Assembly: GCF_026745355.1 (NCBI RefSeq) | Contig: NC_079206.1 | Location: forward strand, 8,159,531 to 8,223,530 | Reading direction: 5' to 3' | DNA from: Beta vulgaris subsp. vulgaris | Lineage: Eukaryota; Streptophyta; Magnoliopsida; Caryophyllales; Amaranthaceae | Length of the DNA stretch: 64,000 nt | Part shown: positions 10,017-21,427 of the stretch, piece after piece | Numbering within the stretch: position 1 is the first letter of the stretch | How the letters are laid out: each line of letters starts with the position of its first letter | Program-made: the position numbers and the translations under genes | The notes under the pieces: model-generated | What the model was told of the DNA's origin: nothing | Seen by the model: only the letters and a program-made list of their open reading frames with translations | Database searches by the model: none

Positions 10017-12756
10017 TGTAACACCCCCACGACTCCTCCTTTTATAAACTAGGAGAAATTGCGGGAGTTGTTATGCCACGCATGATAATACGTAAGGCTA
10101 ATCAGATAATACAGCGGAAGTCTTTTAAAATAAACTGAAAATACTTTAATACAACGGAAATAAGAAAGTATGTAAATGAATTACAAACTCCGAGACTATC
10201 CCATACTAGTCCCATCTTCAAAGTCAAACCTTGACCCCATTGGTCAAGTAAAGTCAAACATAAAATTCAAGATAGCTTAAATAAGAAAGTACTCGTGTAC
10301 TAAAACTCCCATCCGGATGCTTATGATTTCCATGCACATCAAGAACTTGTACCTGCAACTTCTTCTCTAAACTCTGCTCACCAAATGGATCATCACAGGG
10401 TTGTTGAGGAAAAACAACAACCAAAAGAAAACAAGAAACACATACATCAGCAACGCTGAGTACATAACACAACAAACTAATGCGAATAATAATGCATGCA
10501 ATCCTCAATCACTTCGGCTTGCTCTTCTTACGACTCTACATGCGACAAGCATATAACTGAACTTACTAAATACTTGCTTTTATTATTATTTGGCAATGAA
10601 CGGGCACCGTCCTCCTCTTGGAGTCATACGGGCTACTATTACTTGTGTAAGAGATCCCACACCTCTTACTAAAGTTCCATGAACTTTAAATAACTTGACT
10701 CGAGAAATTTAAGCTTGTTAGTAATGAACGAGGGTGAGAGTGAGCCTCTAGACTCAACATCTCAGAGATAAAGAATACGAGTGACACCTAGTCCACTCAA
10801 AGATCTTGATAATTTGGAATTCCATAAACTTGCTTGATAAAATAAAAGCATTAACATCGTCATGCTATGCTATATGCAGGAGTATAGTTTCACACTAACT
10901 CCCCCCTTATGTTCAATACTCATGGGGGATCCATCCCAAGAGTTTTATTGCCAAAGCCCATTATGTGAGACACAATCACAATAATACATCTAGCAAATAA
11001 ATTAATTTCTTATCTTTCTTTAACAAGTGAATGCAACAACACCATAATTAACTCAATTCTAAATTCTTTGAGACCTTGCTCATCTTATTACTTTAATGAC
11101 TCCATGAGTCCTTTTTCTTGCTTTCTTAAGGATCCATGATCCAATCAATTGAGTCATTGCTCAATGATTCAACTACTTGTGAGTCCTTGCTCAATAACTT
11201 TAACTTGTGAGACCTTGCTCAATAACTTGAAACTTGTGAGACCTTGCTCAACAAAATATAATTTCTCATGAGACCTTGCTCAATAATATATATAAACTTC
11301 TAATGAGACCATGCTCAATAAAATATATAAACTTCTAATGAGACCATGCTCAATAAAATATATAAACTTCTATTGAGACCATGCTCAATACAATATATAA
11401 CCTCAAATGAGACCATGCTTAATAAATATTCATAGGCAAGCCATAACTTTAAGAGTAACTTTAATAACTTTAATCATGCTCAAAAGCAATAATCATCAAT
11501 CACATGCTTTTCAAATATAGGAATAACTCAAAAGTTCCATTCCTAATCTCCTTTCTAAGTTCTCAACATATACTCAAACAATTTCAAGGCATAAGCCTCT
11601 CCTTACTCCTCATGCTCAATAAAATATATACATCCTTTGAAACTACTAAAGTCAAGGTCAAAGTGTATGTACCTTGATTACACAAAAATCAACAGTCAAA
11701 AGTTTGACTGGCTTTAATTATTCTTGAAACCTACCAACAATAAAGTACTATCAATTAGTACTTCCAACAACAATCTAAAGCTACTAATAAATAAAAATCA
11801 GCATTCTTAAATAAATAATAAAGCTGATTTTATTTTAAAAAGGCTTTAGAAACTCTTTTTGGGCATAAACTTGAAAACCTTTACTAGTAGGCAAAACCCA
11901 CTATAAACTAATACTTAAAACCTCTTTAAAATTAATTATTTATTAATTTAATTACTGCTGGAAATTTAACTAAAATAATAACAGATTTTTTTTTTTTTTT
12001 TTTTTTTTACAAGTGGTTCGAAAACCACAAATCTGAAAAACCACAACCACTGGCGCCACCACGAGCACCACCACACCACCAGCTGCGCGGCAGTGGCAGG
12101 CGGCGCCCGTGCCCAGTCGGCTGCCACCACTGCTGTCCCGACAATGGTCTTGTCGGACCTGTCGATCTCGCCGGCGAACCACCCTTGTGGTGGCCGGAAA
12201 TCGTGAACAAAGAGGAGAGAGAAAATAAGGAAGAAAAACCCCAAAAAATTCAGAAAAATCATTACCTCTTTGCTTCCCTTTGATAATTATAAGATCTTCC
12301 TATAAATTTCAAAAACAAAACTAGATTAGAAGCTAGAATTATTGAAGAGGATTACTTGAAAAACTTACTTGAGGAAGAACAAAGGTTTGAGAGGAAAAAC
12401 CCACTTACTCCTTTTTGACAAAATGGTGGCTAGTGAAGGAGATGGAAAAAGATGGGAAACTTTAGGTTTTCTCTTTTTATAGTGGTAGTCAATTTGGGTA
12501 AAAGACCAAAATGCCCTTACTCATCAAATTGCCAAAATACATTTGATGATAAATTTCCAAAATAATCTTCCTACTAATATTAATAAAATACTTCCTTGAA
12601 AATACTAAAATACTTCTTTGTGGAAATACTCAAATACTATTTTGGTAAAATGACCAAAATACCCTTCTGCTCTTAAATACCGAAATTAAATAGCTTTAAT
12701 AATTAAAAATGATTAAAACTATTTAATTAAATATCTTAAAAATATGGGGGATTACA
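10017..12756 (-). repeat. 5' LTR of the gypsy element
   Basis: A 2740-bp LTR with TG...CA ends, nearly identical to 1925-4620. On the minus strand it carries a TATA box (ACTATAAAAA) at about 12473-12482, the likely promoter core. A GC-rich segment lies at about 12010-12200, next to a long A-run (T on the plus strand, 11987-12008). An array of roughly 40-bp units built on 'gagacc(a/t)tgctcaata' lies at 11065-11425. The right edge joins the pararetrovirus remnant directly; the plus-strand flank begins ttatg. Open frames in the GC-rich part are not convincing genes. Confidence 0.93.
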
Positions 12757-13446
12757 TTATGTTAGACCTAGAAAGGTCGGTTTGGAGGAGGAGAGTTTCT
12801 CCTTTCTTGCTATGTTGTATGTTTTTAGTATTAAAAGCAGACATCATGGCTTTGTAGTGGACTTTATAAATCAAAGCTACTGGTATAGAACCATCGAACA
12901 TTTTGTAATTATGAGTTTTGATTTGCAAAAGCAAGGAGGATAAGATATTTTTATCACTTAAAGAGACACTGAAATTTGGATAACAATCGAACGAGACTGG
13001 ACCCATGCATAAGCTTGACTCTATTGTTCCTAATAAGGAATCATTAAAGTCTTTGAATCGGCCATCTCTGAGAGCCACAAGGACTGAAGAATTCAATCCT
13101 TCTTTTGTAAGAGGTTTTAAACCTACTTGAACCAATCCTATATGGATGTAACGATATCCCTTTTCAACATGTTTTTGCAAGGTTTTAGCTGAAAAAATTT
13201 TATAGTATCAATAGGCTTTGTTAAATGTATATCACGTTCTTGGGTTTTGATAATATAATCTGTTTTAAAAATTATATATCTACTCATTTTGTAAATTTGG
13301 TCTTTATTGACTCTGGGTATTTCCCAATTGTCAATACTTTGTTCAAGATTTTCTATAGTAAAGGTTTCATTTTTTACCAGTTTATTGGCTTTACTACTAT
13401 TACCATGAGAAGAGGATGAAGTTCCTCTGCTCCAAATAGAACTCAT
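12757..13446 (-). pseudogene. Endogenous pararetrovirus, start of polyprotein / movement-protein region
   Basis: Two minus-strand frames (13138-13446 and 12752-13180) make one protein. It begins at the ATG at 13446 and continues into a segment that I recognise as the caulimovirid (30K-type) movement-protein core. One frameshift near 13160-13180 separates the halves. The right part ends where the gypsy LTR starts at 12756, so the viral copy is cut by that insertion. An initiator-tRNA primer site lies 232 bp upstream, as expected for a pararetrovirus. The best fit is a florendovirus-like genome, where the movement protein opens the main reading frame. Such copies are inactive relics; this one lacks everything after the movement region within the window. 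Confidence 0.78.
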
Positions 13447-13677
13447 GAATCTGGTTAAAAAAAAAAACTAAGACCAGGGTTAACACTTGGTACAAGCCCT
13501 ATAATCTACTTGCCATAGAGAAGGTGTAGCCCTATGGTCTGACCGCCACTTTTGGACTTACTGCCTCTACAAACCTTAAAAATAGCCGAAATAAAAAGAC
13601 TGCAGCAAGAGTTAAGAAGGAAAGTATATAACCAGAAAGATAAAGTTTTATAAGGAACAAAAATACTACAACCCCTT

Positions 13678-13690
13678 GGCTCTGATACCA
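13678..13690 (-). promoter_or_regulatory. tRNA-iMet primer-binding site of the pararetrovirus
   Basis: Minus strand TGGTATCAGAGCC, a perfect complement of the plant initiator tRNA-Met 3' end, which caulimovirids use to prime reverse transcription. It lies upstream of the movement-protein frame and about 32 bp from a long TA array. The leader between 13447 and 13677 shows no gene. Confidence 0.78.
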
Positions 13691-13721
13691 GGATAAATGC
13701 CAAGGATATGGGGTTTTAACA

Positions 13722-13725
13722 GATA

Positions 13726-13794
<69 letters not shown>
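13722..13794. repeat. TA microsatellite (array 1)
   Basis: A roughly 73-bp run of (TA)n with a few TAC interruptions, lying exactly between the pararetrovirus relic and the left end of the giant MULE. Confidence 0.98.
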
Positions 13795-13795
<1 letters not shown>

Positions 13796-13856
13796 GAGTC
13801 GGGATCCGGTGAGAATGAATAGTTATGTGAGAATAAAGTAATATGTGAGAATTAAC
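13795..13856 (+). repeat. Left terminal inverted repeat of the giant MULE
   Basis: Begins agagtcggg and then has TGAGAAT at 13810, 13828 and 13846, an exact 18-bp period. It matches the reverse complement of 30580-30643 imperfectly: ag-A...GGG..., then (A/G)TGAGAAT modules with TTATGTGAGAATA shared. Confidence 0.75.
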
Positions 13857-14897
13857 TGGGAGCGTTAGAGTAAAAAAAAACTAAGGGCTGTGATTTGCCA
13901 TAACAGTAATAACAAAGTCACAATTTTCTTAGTAATTAAGCGTGAACAGTACGTACTCACTGAGGAAAAAAAAAATCAAAAATCCATACCTCTCATCATC
14001 GATTGATTGATTGCAAACTAAAGTCGAACTTTTCTATCGATTGATCGAAATTCATCCATCAAAGTAATTATCATCAGGTACGAATTCATGGATTCTATAA
14101 TTATAGTTATGGTTTTTCGCATTTTTTAATAGAAAATTAGGTCTTTTAGAGAGTATACTTGATGTGATGGAGTCATGGAATTTGTTCATCAACTTTTTCT
14201 CTCTCTATTATGAGTAAATTTCAATTTTAGGTTTAATTTGCATCTTTTGTTCTGTCCTGATGATTGAATGTGTGGATTGTGTTTTTGGAGGATTAATTAT
14301 TATTAGTTATTGAGCAAATTTTATGACTTTGCTTGCTATTCTTTCCTAAATTCGCTTGTATAGACTGCTTGTTGATGGATGCCATGCCAGTTGAAATAAA
14401 TTTTGAGACTCGTATGTGTTTGTACTGCAATCTGATAACTTTGGACATGTACATCATATGTTTACTACATGTACATCATATATTTACTACATGTACATCA
14501 GTTTTGAATTTACTAAATGATTAAGAAAAGCATATAAATGATTAACAAAATGAATTTATGTTTACACTCATTGATACGACACCTAGGGGAATGACATTGC
14601 ATTATATGGGCATTGGAAGTTTCGGTGATTCAGAAGTACAGAATTCGTACCGTGTCGTTTAGAGTATCCGACATGGGTTTTAAGTAAAAAATAAGATGCG
14701 AGTGACATAAGATTTAAGACACATATATACATATATCTAGCTTTGTTTCTGATGCTACATATGTTGAATCATCTTACTCCATATCACTACAACTGGTTAA
14801 GTAATTTGACAGAAAAGGCAATGAAGAGCAGCCTATAGTACTGATAAGTTGATTGGCACTCTTGAAGGGTTTTATGAAGAGCAGCCTATAGTACTTT
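13857..14897. other. Subterminal noncoding part of the MULE, left side
   Basis: AT-rich sequence with no convincing gene. It holds the first 22-bp-phased cluster (14449, 14471, 14493). It also holds a 20-bp direct repeat beginning gaagagcagcctatag at about 14822 and 14875, next to the captured formamidase piece. Confidence 0.6.
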
Positions 14898-15408
14898 AGC
14901 TCAAGATAGCCGCTTATCTCAATTGCACCACAGAATGAAACTTCACCATCCCCCTGAGAAAAGTGCATATCGCCTGTGCTAAGATTTGCTCCTTCTACAA
15001 ACACTGGAAGGTAAATCTTTGAACCTTTGCTAAGATTCTTAATGTCGCAGTTTCCTCCATTCTCTCTTCCTGGAATTGTTCTTGCTGCCTCTGTAGCAAT
15101 TCTTTCCCATTCTGGCGTCCCCTTTACTATCTATCCATGATCATTATAATACATCAGAATCATCAATTTCTTTCTTTTTTAAGTACACTAATAAACTGCT
15201 CCTTAATACTCTTACCTTTCCTAATTGGCAACCTTTGGGTGATGGTAAATTTGCTAATGGTCTAGAATGCAGAACCTCGCACAGCTTTAGGGACTTGAGA
15301 CCGTTTTCTTCAACTTCTCTTTCTCTCCCATTCCATATATCCAGGAGCTCCTTTGATGGCGCTGTCCCAATTATTCCAGGGTGAGTCAAACCCGGGAAAC
15401 ATACTCCT
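14898..15408 (-). pseudogene. Captured formamidase/acetamidase (FmdA_AmdA) fragment
   Basis: Two minus-strand exon pieces. The first (about 15215-15408) reads PGLTHPGIIGTAPSKELL, then NGREREVEENGLKSLKL and LHSRPLANLPSPKGCQLGK, ending at a GT donor. After an intron of about 85 bp, the second (14898-15131) reads PEWERIA, AARTIPGRENGGNCDIKNLS and KIYLPVFVEGANLSTGDMHF, then SQGDGE.SFCGAIE. These are hallmark blocks of plant acetamidase/formamidase, which hydrolyses formamide to formate and ammonia. N- and C-terminal parts are missing and there is no promoter or full frame. It is a host gene piece taken up by the MULE at DNA level, since the intron is still there. Confidence 0.85.
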
Positions 15409-15783
15409 GATAAGTTGATTTAATACGCCTGAATAATTATAAGAAAATAAGCTAAATGATGGCCTGTTCAGTATTAACTTGTAATCATCTTACTCTGTTT
15501 TTTGCTTTTGCTATGAATTAACTAGATTAAAGGTTCAAGAAGGGTAGTTAGCTTAATATGTTTTGACCTCTAGTCTAACACCTTTTGATGTATGATTCAT
15601 GGCTAGTGTTTGCCTTCTAACCTTTGGTTTACCAATACAACTCATGTACATTATATCTTTGCCATATATACATCATTAAAGACCTACAAGTACATTAAAT
15701 CTCTTATAAAAATAGAAGTTGGATTTTTTGGCAATATCATACACAAACATGAAATGTGATCTATGCATATCTAATTTATTTTT

Positions 15784-16349
15784 GTGATTCTTTCAGTTAA
15801 GTTTTGTATTGTGTCTTTCAACTAAAATTATTATGTTCCTTTCTCCAGAGGATTTCATGGAAATTCAACTTACTATGGAAGACCATAATCAACTAAAATT
15901 ACTCTTGTAGATGATGAACAATTTGTTAGGAGTAATCTCTTTGTACTTTAATTAATTATTCGTAGTATTGCTAGGTTGCATAAATGAGTATTAGATAATA
16001 ATTAATGCAAGAGTGCCAATAGCTATACACTTTGGTCAATTATAGTACATGATACTTAGAAGAAAACATTGTTATTTGTTAATACGCTCTAGAGTCTAAA
16101 CTCTAAACTGCATAAATTAACGAGTTCTTTCATTTTTTAAATGAAACTATTAATTTGTCAATTTATTGTCCGTTCCATGAAATGTATACGTACTTACTTA
16201 GTTTATTCATATCGTAATATGCACTATACTTCTATTATTGTGATTCTTTCAGTTAAGTTTTGTATTGTGTCTTTCAACTAAAATTATTATGTTCCTTTCT
16301 CCAGAGGATTTCATGGAAATTCAACCTACTATGGAAGACCATAATCAAC
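15784..16349 (+). repeat. 110-bp direct repeat with exact 456-bp offset
   Basis: 15784-15893 and 16240-16349 are almost identical (one substitution). Each includes the ATG-containing first exon of the FAR1-type transposase and its upstream flank. The 346 bp between are unrelated AT-rich DNA. The left copy would splice or read into nonsense soon after its ATG at 15857. Confidence 0.9.
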
Positions 16350-19303
16350 ATACTCCAATAATACAAGTAGCAGGTGAATGATTGGCTTTCTCCGATGTGA
16401 TAATAAGTATCTTAATCATTAATGTTTATCAAATTTCAAATCAAAGATTTCTTGTATGTGATAAGTTTGGGATCACAATACTTTCTATGAGTGAATATCT
16501 GATTTCTAGCATAAATGTATCCTATCAGTCATGTGAAATATCAAATATGGCTCTTGCATAATTAGGTTTCTTATTTGAAGGAAGATGTCAGATAAGGCTA
16601 AAAGTACATCACTAATGGCATAAAAGTACATCATCGATTAAAAATGTTTAGTTTAAATATCATAAACACATTAAACTCTCATATAGTCATAAATTAGGAC
16701 TTGATGATAAGTACATCATGATAGTTTAGTATTAAAATAGTTGGTACTATTAGCTAATACATGGCTTTCAAAACTTTCATTAATGTAAAAAATGATAATA
16801 TGATATAATGAGGTTGATGAATTAATTGGTTAATTTTATTTCATGTAATCATGATGAATTAGTTGGTTAAATACTATTTCATCATGTGGTTAAAATTCTG
16901 TTTTTGTGCATACATAATGCGTAAGATGCAGCTATTGTATGCATTGTCTAGTGTGCGCATAAGATAAAAATTGTATGCATTATTTTCTATTGTTTTACAT
17001 AAGTTAAGCTTAATTCATATATGATATATGCTTTCCTTTCCAGCTCAAACGAATACTTCCAATACAGCTACATGGGGTTACTCCTAGAGCACGCCTTTTG
17101 TTACCCGGGAGGAACAAGGGAGTGGATGCCTTTGTGTTCTAATGAGTTAAACCTGTGTTAGGGATGACGTTTGATAGTTTGGAAGAAGGGATTAAATTTT
17201 ATGATGCTTATGCCTACATTGTGGCTTCAACACTCGAAAGTCGACGACTAACAAGAACAAGAGTGGTGTTGTTGCAATAAAATATTGCTTATGCAATAAG
17301 GCGGGTTTTAAACAGAAGCGTAAGACAAACATTGAGGACAAACCGAAACAAAAGGAAGATAAAAAGCTTCTACTAGAAGAAGGTTGGTGACAAGAGTGGG
17401 GTGTAAAGCTCAGTTGGTTCTTAAGATTCGGGAGGAAGGCGGATATTTTGTCAAAAACTTTTATGAAGGACATACCCACCCTCTTTACACCCCAAGTTGT
17501 AGAAAATTTCAGAAGCAAGGTAGAAAAATGACAATTTTGCATAAGAAGTTCATAGTTGATAATTCAAAACTGAATATTGGGCCAACAAAAAGTTTTAGAA
17601 TCTTAAAAGAGAATGTTGGTGGATATGATAATATCGGGGCTTCAAAACAAGATTTCAAGAATTTCTCAAGAGATCTAAAAGCATATATTGATGGCTCTGA
17701 TGCTCAAATGTTTGTGGACAATTTTAAAATGAAAAAATTATTTTGGGGTGCCTTCTTTTATGATTTTGAGGTAGATGATGAACAATGTCTTACTAAGGCT
17801 TTTTGGGCGGATCCCATTTGTAGGAAGAACTATGCTTTGTTTGGGGATATGGTCTCCTTTGATACCACTTATGAGACTAATCGGTATAATATGGTCTTTG
17901 GGCCTTTTACTGGTGTTGATCACCATAAAAGATGTATCACATTTGGTGCCGGTTTTACTGCCAAGGAAGACATAAGCTCGTTTGAGTGGTTGTTTACCAC
18001 TTTCTTGAAGGCAATGGGAAATAATGAACCCACTTGTTTGATAACGGACCAAGATCCAGCAATGAAAATTGCAGTGAGGAAAGTTTTCAAAGAAACGGAG
18101 CACCGGTTTTGCATGTGGCATATTATGGAGAAGGTGTCTGCCAAAATGGACAGAAATCTTTTGAGTGAGACAGACTTCCATGAAAAGTTACGATTATGTG
18201 TGTGGGACCTAGGGTTGAGCCTTTAGAATTTGAAGAAAAATGGAACAAATTGATTGCTGAATTTAAGTTGGAAAAACATGAGTGGCTAACTGAGTTGTAT
18301 AAGATAAGAAATATGTGGATCCCGGCTTATTTTAGAGATTTATTCTTGGTGGGATCATGAAGACAACTTCGAGGTCGGAAAGTGAAAATCACTTCTTTAC
18401 CTCCTTTACTAATCCCCATGTTACTCTTGTAGAGTTTAATATGCGCTTCGAAACTGCGATGGATTCACAAAGACACTCACAAGCTGAATTTGACAATGAC
18501 TCAAAGAACAAATTTCCAGAATGTAAGACACCGTTGCTCATTGAGAAGCATGCTTCAGAGGTATTTACGCACTCCATATTTTATCAGGTTCAAGAGGAGG
18601 TGTATAGTGCTTGTTTTTCTTGTGGGATTATAGAGTTCAAAAGAGAAAATGACTTAGAAATGGCCACGGTTAATGAGGTGAATCGTAAAAGAACGTTTGA
18701 GGTAGTGTTTAATAACACAAACTATGAAACAAAATTGTTCATGCAAGGTATTTGAGAGACATGGTTTACCTTGTAGGCACATGGTTTGGGTATGGAAGGC
18801 AAAGAACCTAGCCATGATTCCTGAGAAATATGTTCTTAACAGATGGACTACAATGGCAACAAAAAAGCCAATATTTGACTTGGAAGGCAACATTTTAGAC
18901 CAATGCACAAGAATGGTGGACAAGAAAAAATCTTGAATGAGCTTTGGTCAGAAATTTACAATTGTGTAAGTGAGGCTGAGCAGAATGAAGAAGTATTGCT
19001 GAACTTGTTAAAAACCTTCGGACCTTGAGATTGGACATGGAAGCCAAAAAGAGTGCAAATAACACTCGTAGCAAAGCACAAGACATAGAGCTCCTAATTG
19101 GATCTGTGGCTCCTAGTGAGACAACAATCAAACCCCCTAAGATATCAAGTAACAAGGGAAGTGGCACTAGAAGCGGAAAAAGGATCAAGGGAGAGAGGGA
19201 GAAGGCAATTGAGCAACATCAAAAGAAAAAGAGGTTATGCAGCGCTTGTGGAGAGCTTGGATACCATGACCTTCGAAATTGTCCGTCAAAGATACCTTCA
19301 TGA
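16313..19303 (+). pseudogene. FAR1/FRS-type MULE transposase, broken
   Basis: A short first exon (16313-16373, ATG to a GT donor) joins 17044 in phase. The FAR1 DNA-binding (zinc-cluster) domain follows (GMTFDSLEEGIKFYDAYA, then RVGCKAQLVLKI.EEGGYFV and EGHTHPLY). Next comes the MULE transposase core: DMVSFDTTY with the first catalytic D, FTGVDHHKRCITFGA, LITDQDPAM with the second D, HRFCMWHI, and SRSESENHF with a candidate E. Then a SWIM zinc finger (CSCKVFERHGLPCRHMVWV) and a CCHC-like end (CSACGELGYHDLRNCP). Frame breaks fall near 17080, 17220, 17360, 18215, 18350 and 18735, so no full protein is made. Domesticated relatives are the light-signalling factors FAR1/FHY3. Here the flanking inverted repeats mark it as transposon-borne. 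Confidence 0.87.
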
Positions 19304-20920
19304 TCTAAGGTAACTAGAAACTCATTTCTATTATGATTTTATGATTTCTAGTATGTTTATTGGTCCTTAAATGTTACTTTTACTTGGTTCACATTAATTA
19401 AGGTATGATAGAGTGAAACAACTGGTATACCGATGTACATTAGAGATGGCTTGAATGTACATCAGAGATGGCTTGAATGTACGTCACTGATATCTTCAAT
19501 GTACATCAAAGGGTATAGTCTCAAGCTTGAATAGATTTATGATTTTCCAAATGGGTCAGATTTTTTACCACCTTTACGATGATATGGTTTGTATATCTAG
19601 ATTTGGTTCAACAAGAGCAGCTATTGTTACATTTTGCTGTCTCAAAGAACTTGAACTTGAAAGTTTGAGTCTTGATTTGTATATCTATTCAAACATTACA
19701 TGGTAGAAGGGGGGGGATTTGAGTTTGGAGTTTATACCTTCACATTATAATATTCATGATCAGGCCCTAGATTCCCCTGTAGCAGTTTCCAAGTTCGACG
19801 TCAGACTTTTGAGTTTGGAGTTTTTTTGTTTTGATTGGTCTAGTAACTTCTATTGATCATTAGACTTCTAGCAAAGTAAGATAGGAAATTATTTGAGCTC
19901 AGACATTAGGACTTAGAGCTCGAAAAAAGCGAAACAGAACCTGGCTCAGACGCTTATGCAGTGTAGGCATGTGATCTGCTCCATTATTAGAGATTGGAAA
20001 CTCCCCCACTAACCTGCATATATGCATCAAAAAGAATCAAACAATTCGTAATACTCCTTCCATCGTAAAATAATAAACTTCCCATTTCTTTTTACAAATT
20101 CAGACCTTATAAAGTTTTGGGAACATCTAATGTTGACTTGTTAAATGTTCATGGTATATTTTAGCTAAAATATAACTAATGGTGGCTAAAAATACATCAC
20201 CACTAGCTTAAAAGTACATCAAGAATGGATTAAAAGTACATCATTGTTTTATTAAATTACCAGAAAAATCTATCTATATATATTTTCATGTTCTCAAGTA
20301 GCTTAAATCAACCCAAGAACAAACACAAACATGACTGTTTACCCGAATTAAGTAAGTGTATACTATTGCTAAAATCCCACCTGTCAATCAAGTAAGTTTA
20401 TCTTCTTGTTGGCACTTTCTAACTAGTTGTCTTAGTAAAGTTCGTTCTTTCTCGTTTTTCGTGGCTCACTTTCTAACTGGTACCTTTATCATGATGTTTC
20501 AGTTATTACGTGGTTCTTTTTGTGAATCATCCATATCACAAGATGGTGCACACATCGACACAGAAGCAGGAATCAAGATGATGCTCAAACAATGAAAGTG
20601 TTGATCTTCTCCGTTTTTCTCTAGTTATTTATACCAGCTTGCTTGATATATATGGGTCCTTTTTGAACTCTTTAAACTAGACTTCAATTGTGATATTTGA
20701 ATATATTTTGCCTAGAAAAGATTACCAAATTGTCGTCTCTTTTTGGCTTCCATGATCTTTGTGAATTTTGTTTCATGATAGTTCCATGATCTTCCCCGTT
20801 TTTCTCTAGTTATTTATACCTGCAACTATCTGGACTTTGATTCTGTCCGGATATAGTACACGAGAGCTATCGATATGGCTCCTAAGAAATTATTTTCTTC
20901 TGACTGTACAAGTGTCAGAC
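19304..20920. other. MULE interior without recognised gene
   Basis: AT-rich. It contains two 22-bp-phased clusters (19435/19457/19479/19501 and 20192/20214/20236). A Stowaway-like single end (actccttccatcg) lies near 20052. Two near copies of a stretch around 'ctccgtttttctctagtta' lie at about 20608 and 20795. No coding similarity seen. Confidence 0.55.
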
Positions 20921-21427
20921 TGTAAGATAGGGCACAAGTAGTTGGTTGGCCTCCAGTTAGATCCTACAGGAAAAATTGCCTTCAAGCAATTAAAAAAGAA
21001 GCAGAAGTTGGAGGAAATTACGTTAAAGTTAGCATGGATGGAGCTCCTTATTTAGAAAGATTGACATGAAACTTTACAATGGCTATGCAGAACTTCTTAA
21101 GTCCTTGGAAGAGATGTTTAAAGTTACAGTTGGTAAGTGTCAATATCATCTATAATTAATTTTAATAAATTATTACAATAACATTATTATTTGATATTTT
21201 TGGTGAATTAAATTACTTAACTATATCCTTGTTTTTGTTTTGATTTATTAGGTAAATACTCATAGAGAGAAGGGTATAATGGATCAGAACTTGTACCAAC
21301 TTATGAAGACAAAGATGGAGATTGGATGTTGGTAGGAGATGTTCCATGGGAAATGTTCATTAATTCTTGCAAAAGGCCGAGAGTTATGAAAGGATCAGAT
21401 GCAAGAGGCTTGGGTTGTTTGGCTTAA
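20921..21427 (+). pseudogene. Captured Aux/IAA gene fragment with degron and PB1 domain
   Basis: The piece begins upstream of the domain II degron [13 protein letters not shown], the site bound by TIR1/AFB receptors in the presence of auxin. It runs through the PB1 domain ([30 protein letters not shown]), an intron (about 21133-21251), and the last exon with [29 protein letters not shown] and GLGCLA-stop. It most resembles the IAA1-IAA4 group. There is an upstream in-frame stop near 20922, a one-base loss after APYL near 21052, and an in-frame TAG near 21262 where the family has a Glu. Domain I, the repressor EAR motif, is absent. It lies inside the MULE and is probably a captured host sequence. 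Confidence 0.88.

Larger units (their letters stand above)
1925..12756 (-). mobile_element. Ty3/gypsy LTR retrotransposon, chromovirus (Tekay/Del-like)
   Basis: A 10.8-kb element read on the minus strand. Two long near-identical LTRs (1925-4620 and 10017-12756) start TGTAA and end TTACA in both orientations and flank a 5.4-kb internal region. Downstream of the 5' LTR (high-coordinate side) come an iMet-like primer-binding site, a leader, gag with a CCHC knuckle, protease, reverse transcriptase, RNase H, integrase and a C-terminal chromodomain. A polypurine tract abuts the 3' LTR. The order PR-RT-RH-INT-chromodomain is that of plant chromoviruses, and the long LTRs fit the Tekay/Del group. The reading frame is broken several times by single-base indels. 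The expected 5-bp target duplication cannot be tested because the left LTR runs straight into a second internal region. Confidence 0.93.

Noticed and set aside
17738..18181. 147-codon frame (-) over the transposase
   Set aside because: Shadow of the FAR1-type core on the other strand, which has clear catalytic and zinc motifs.
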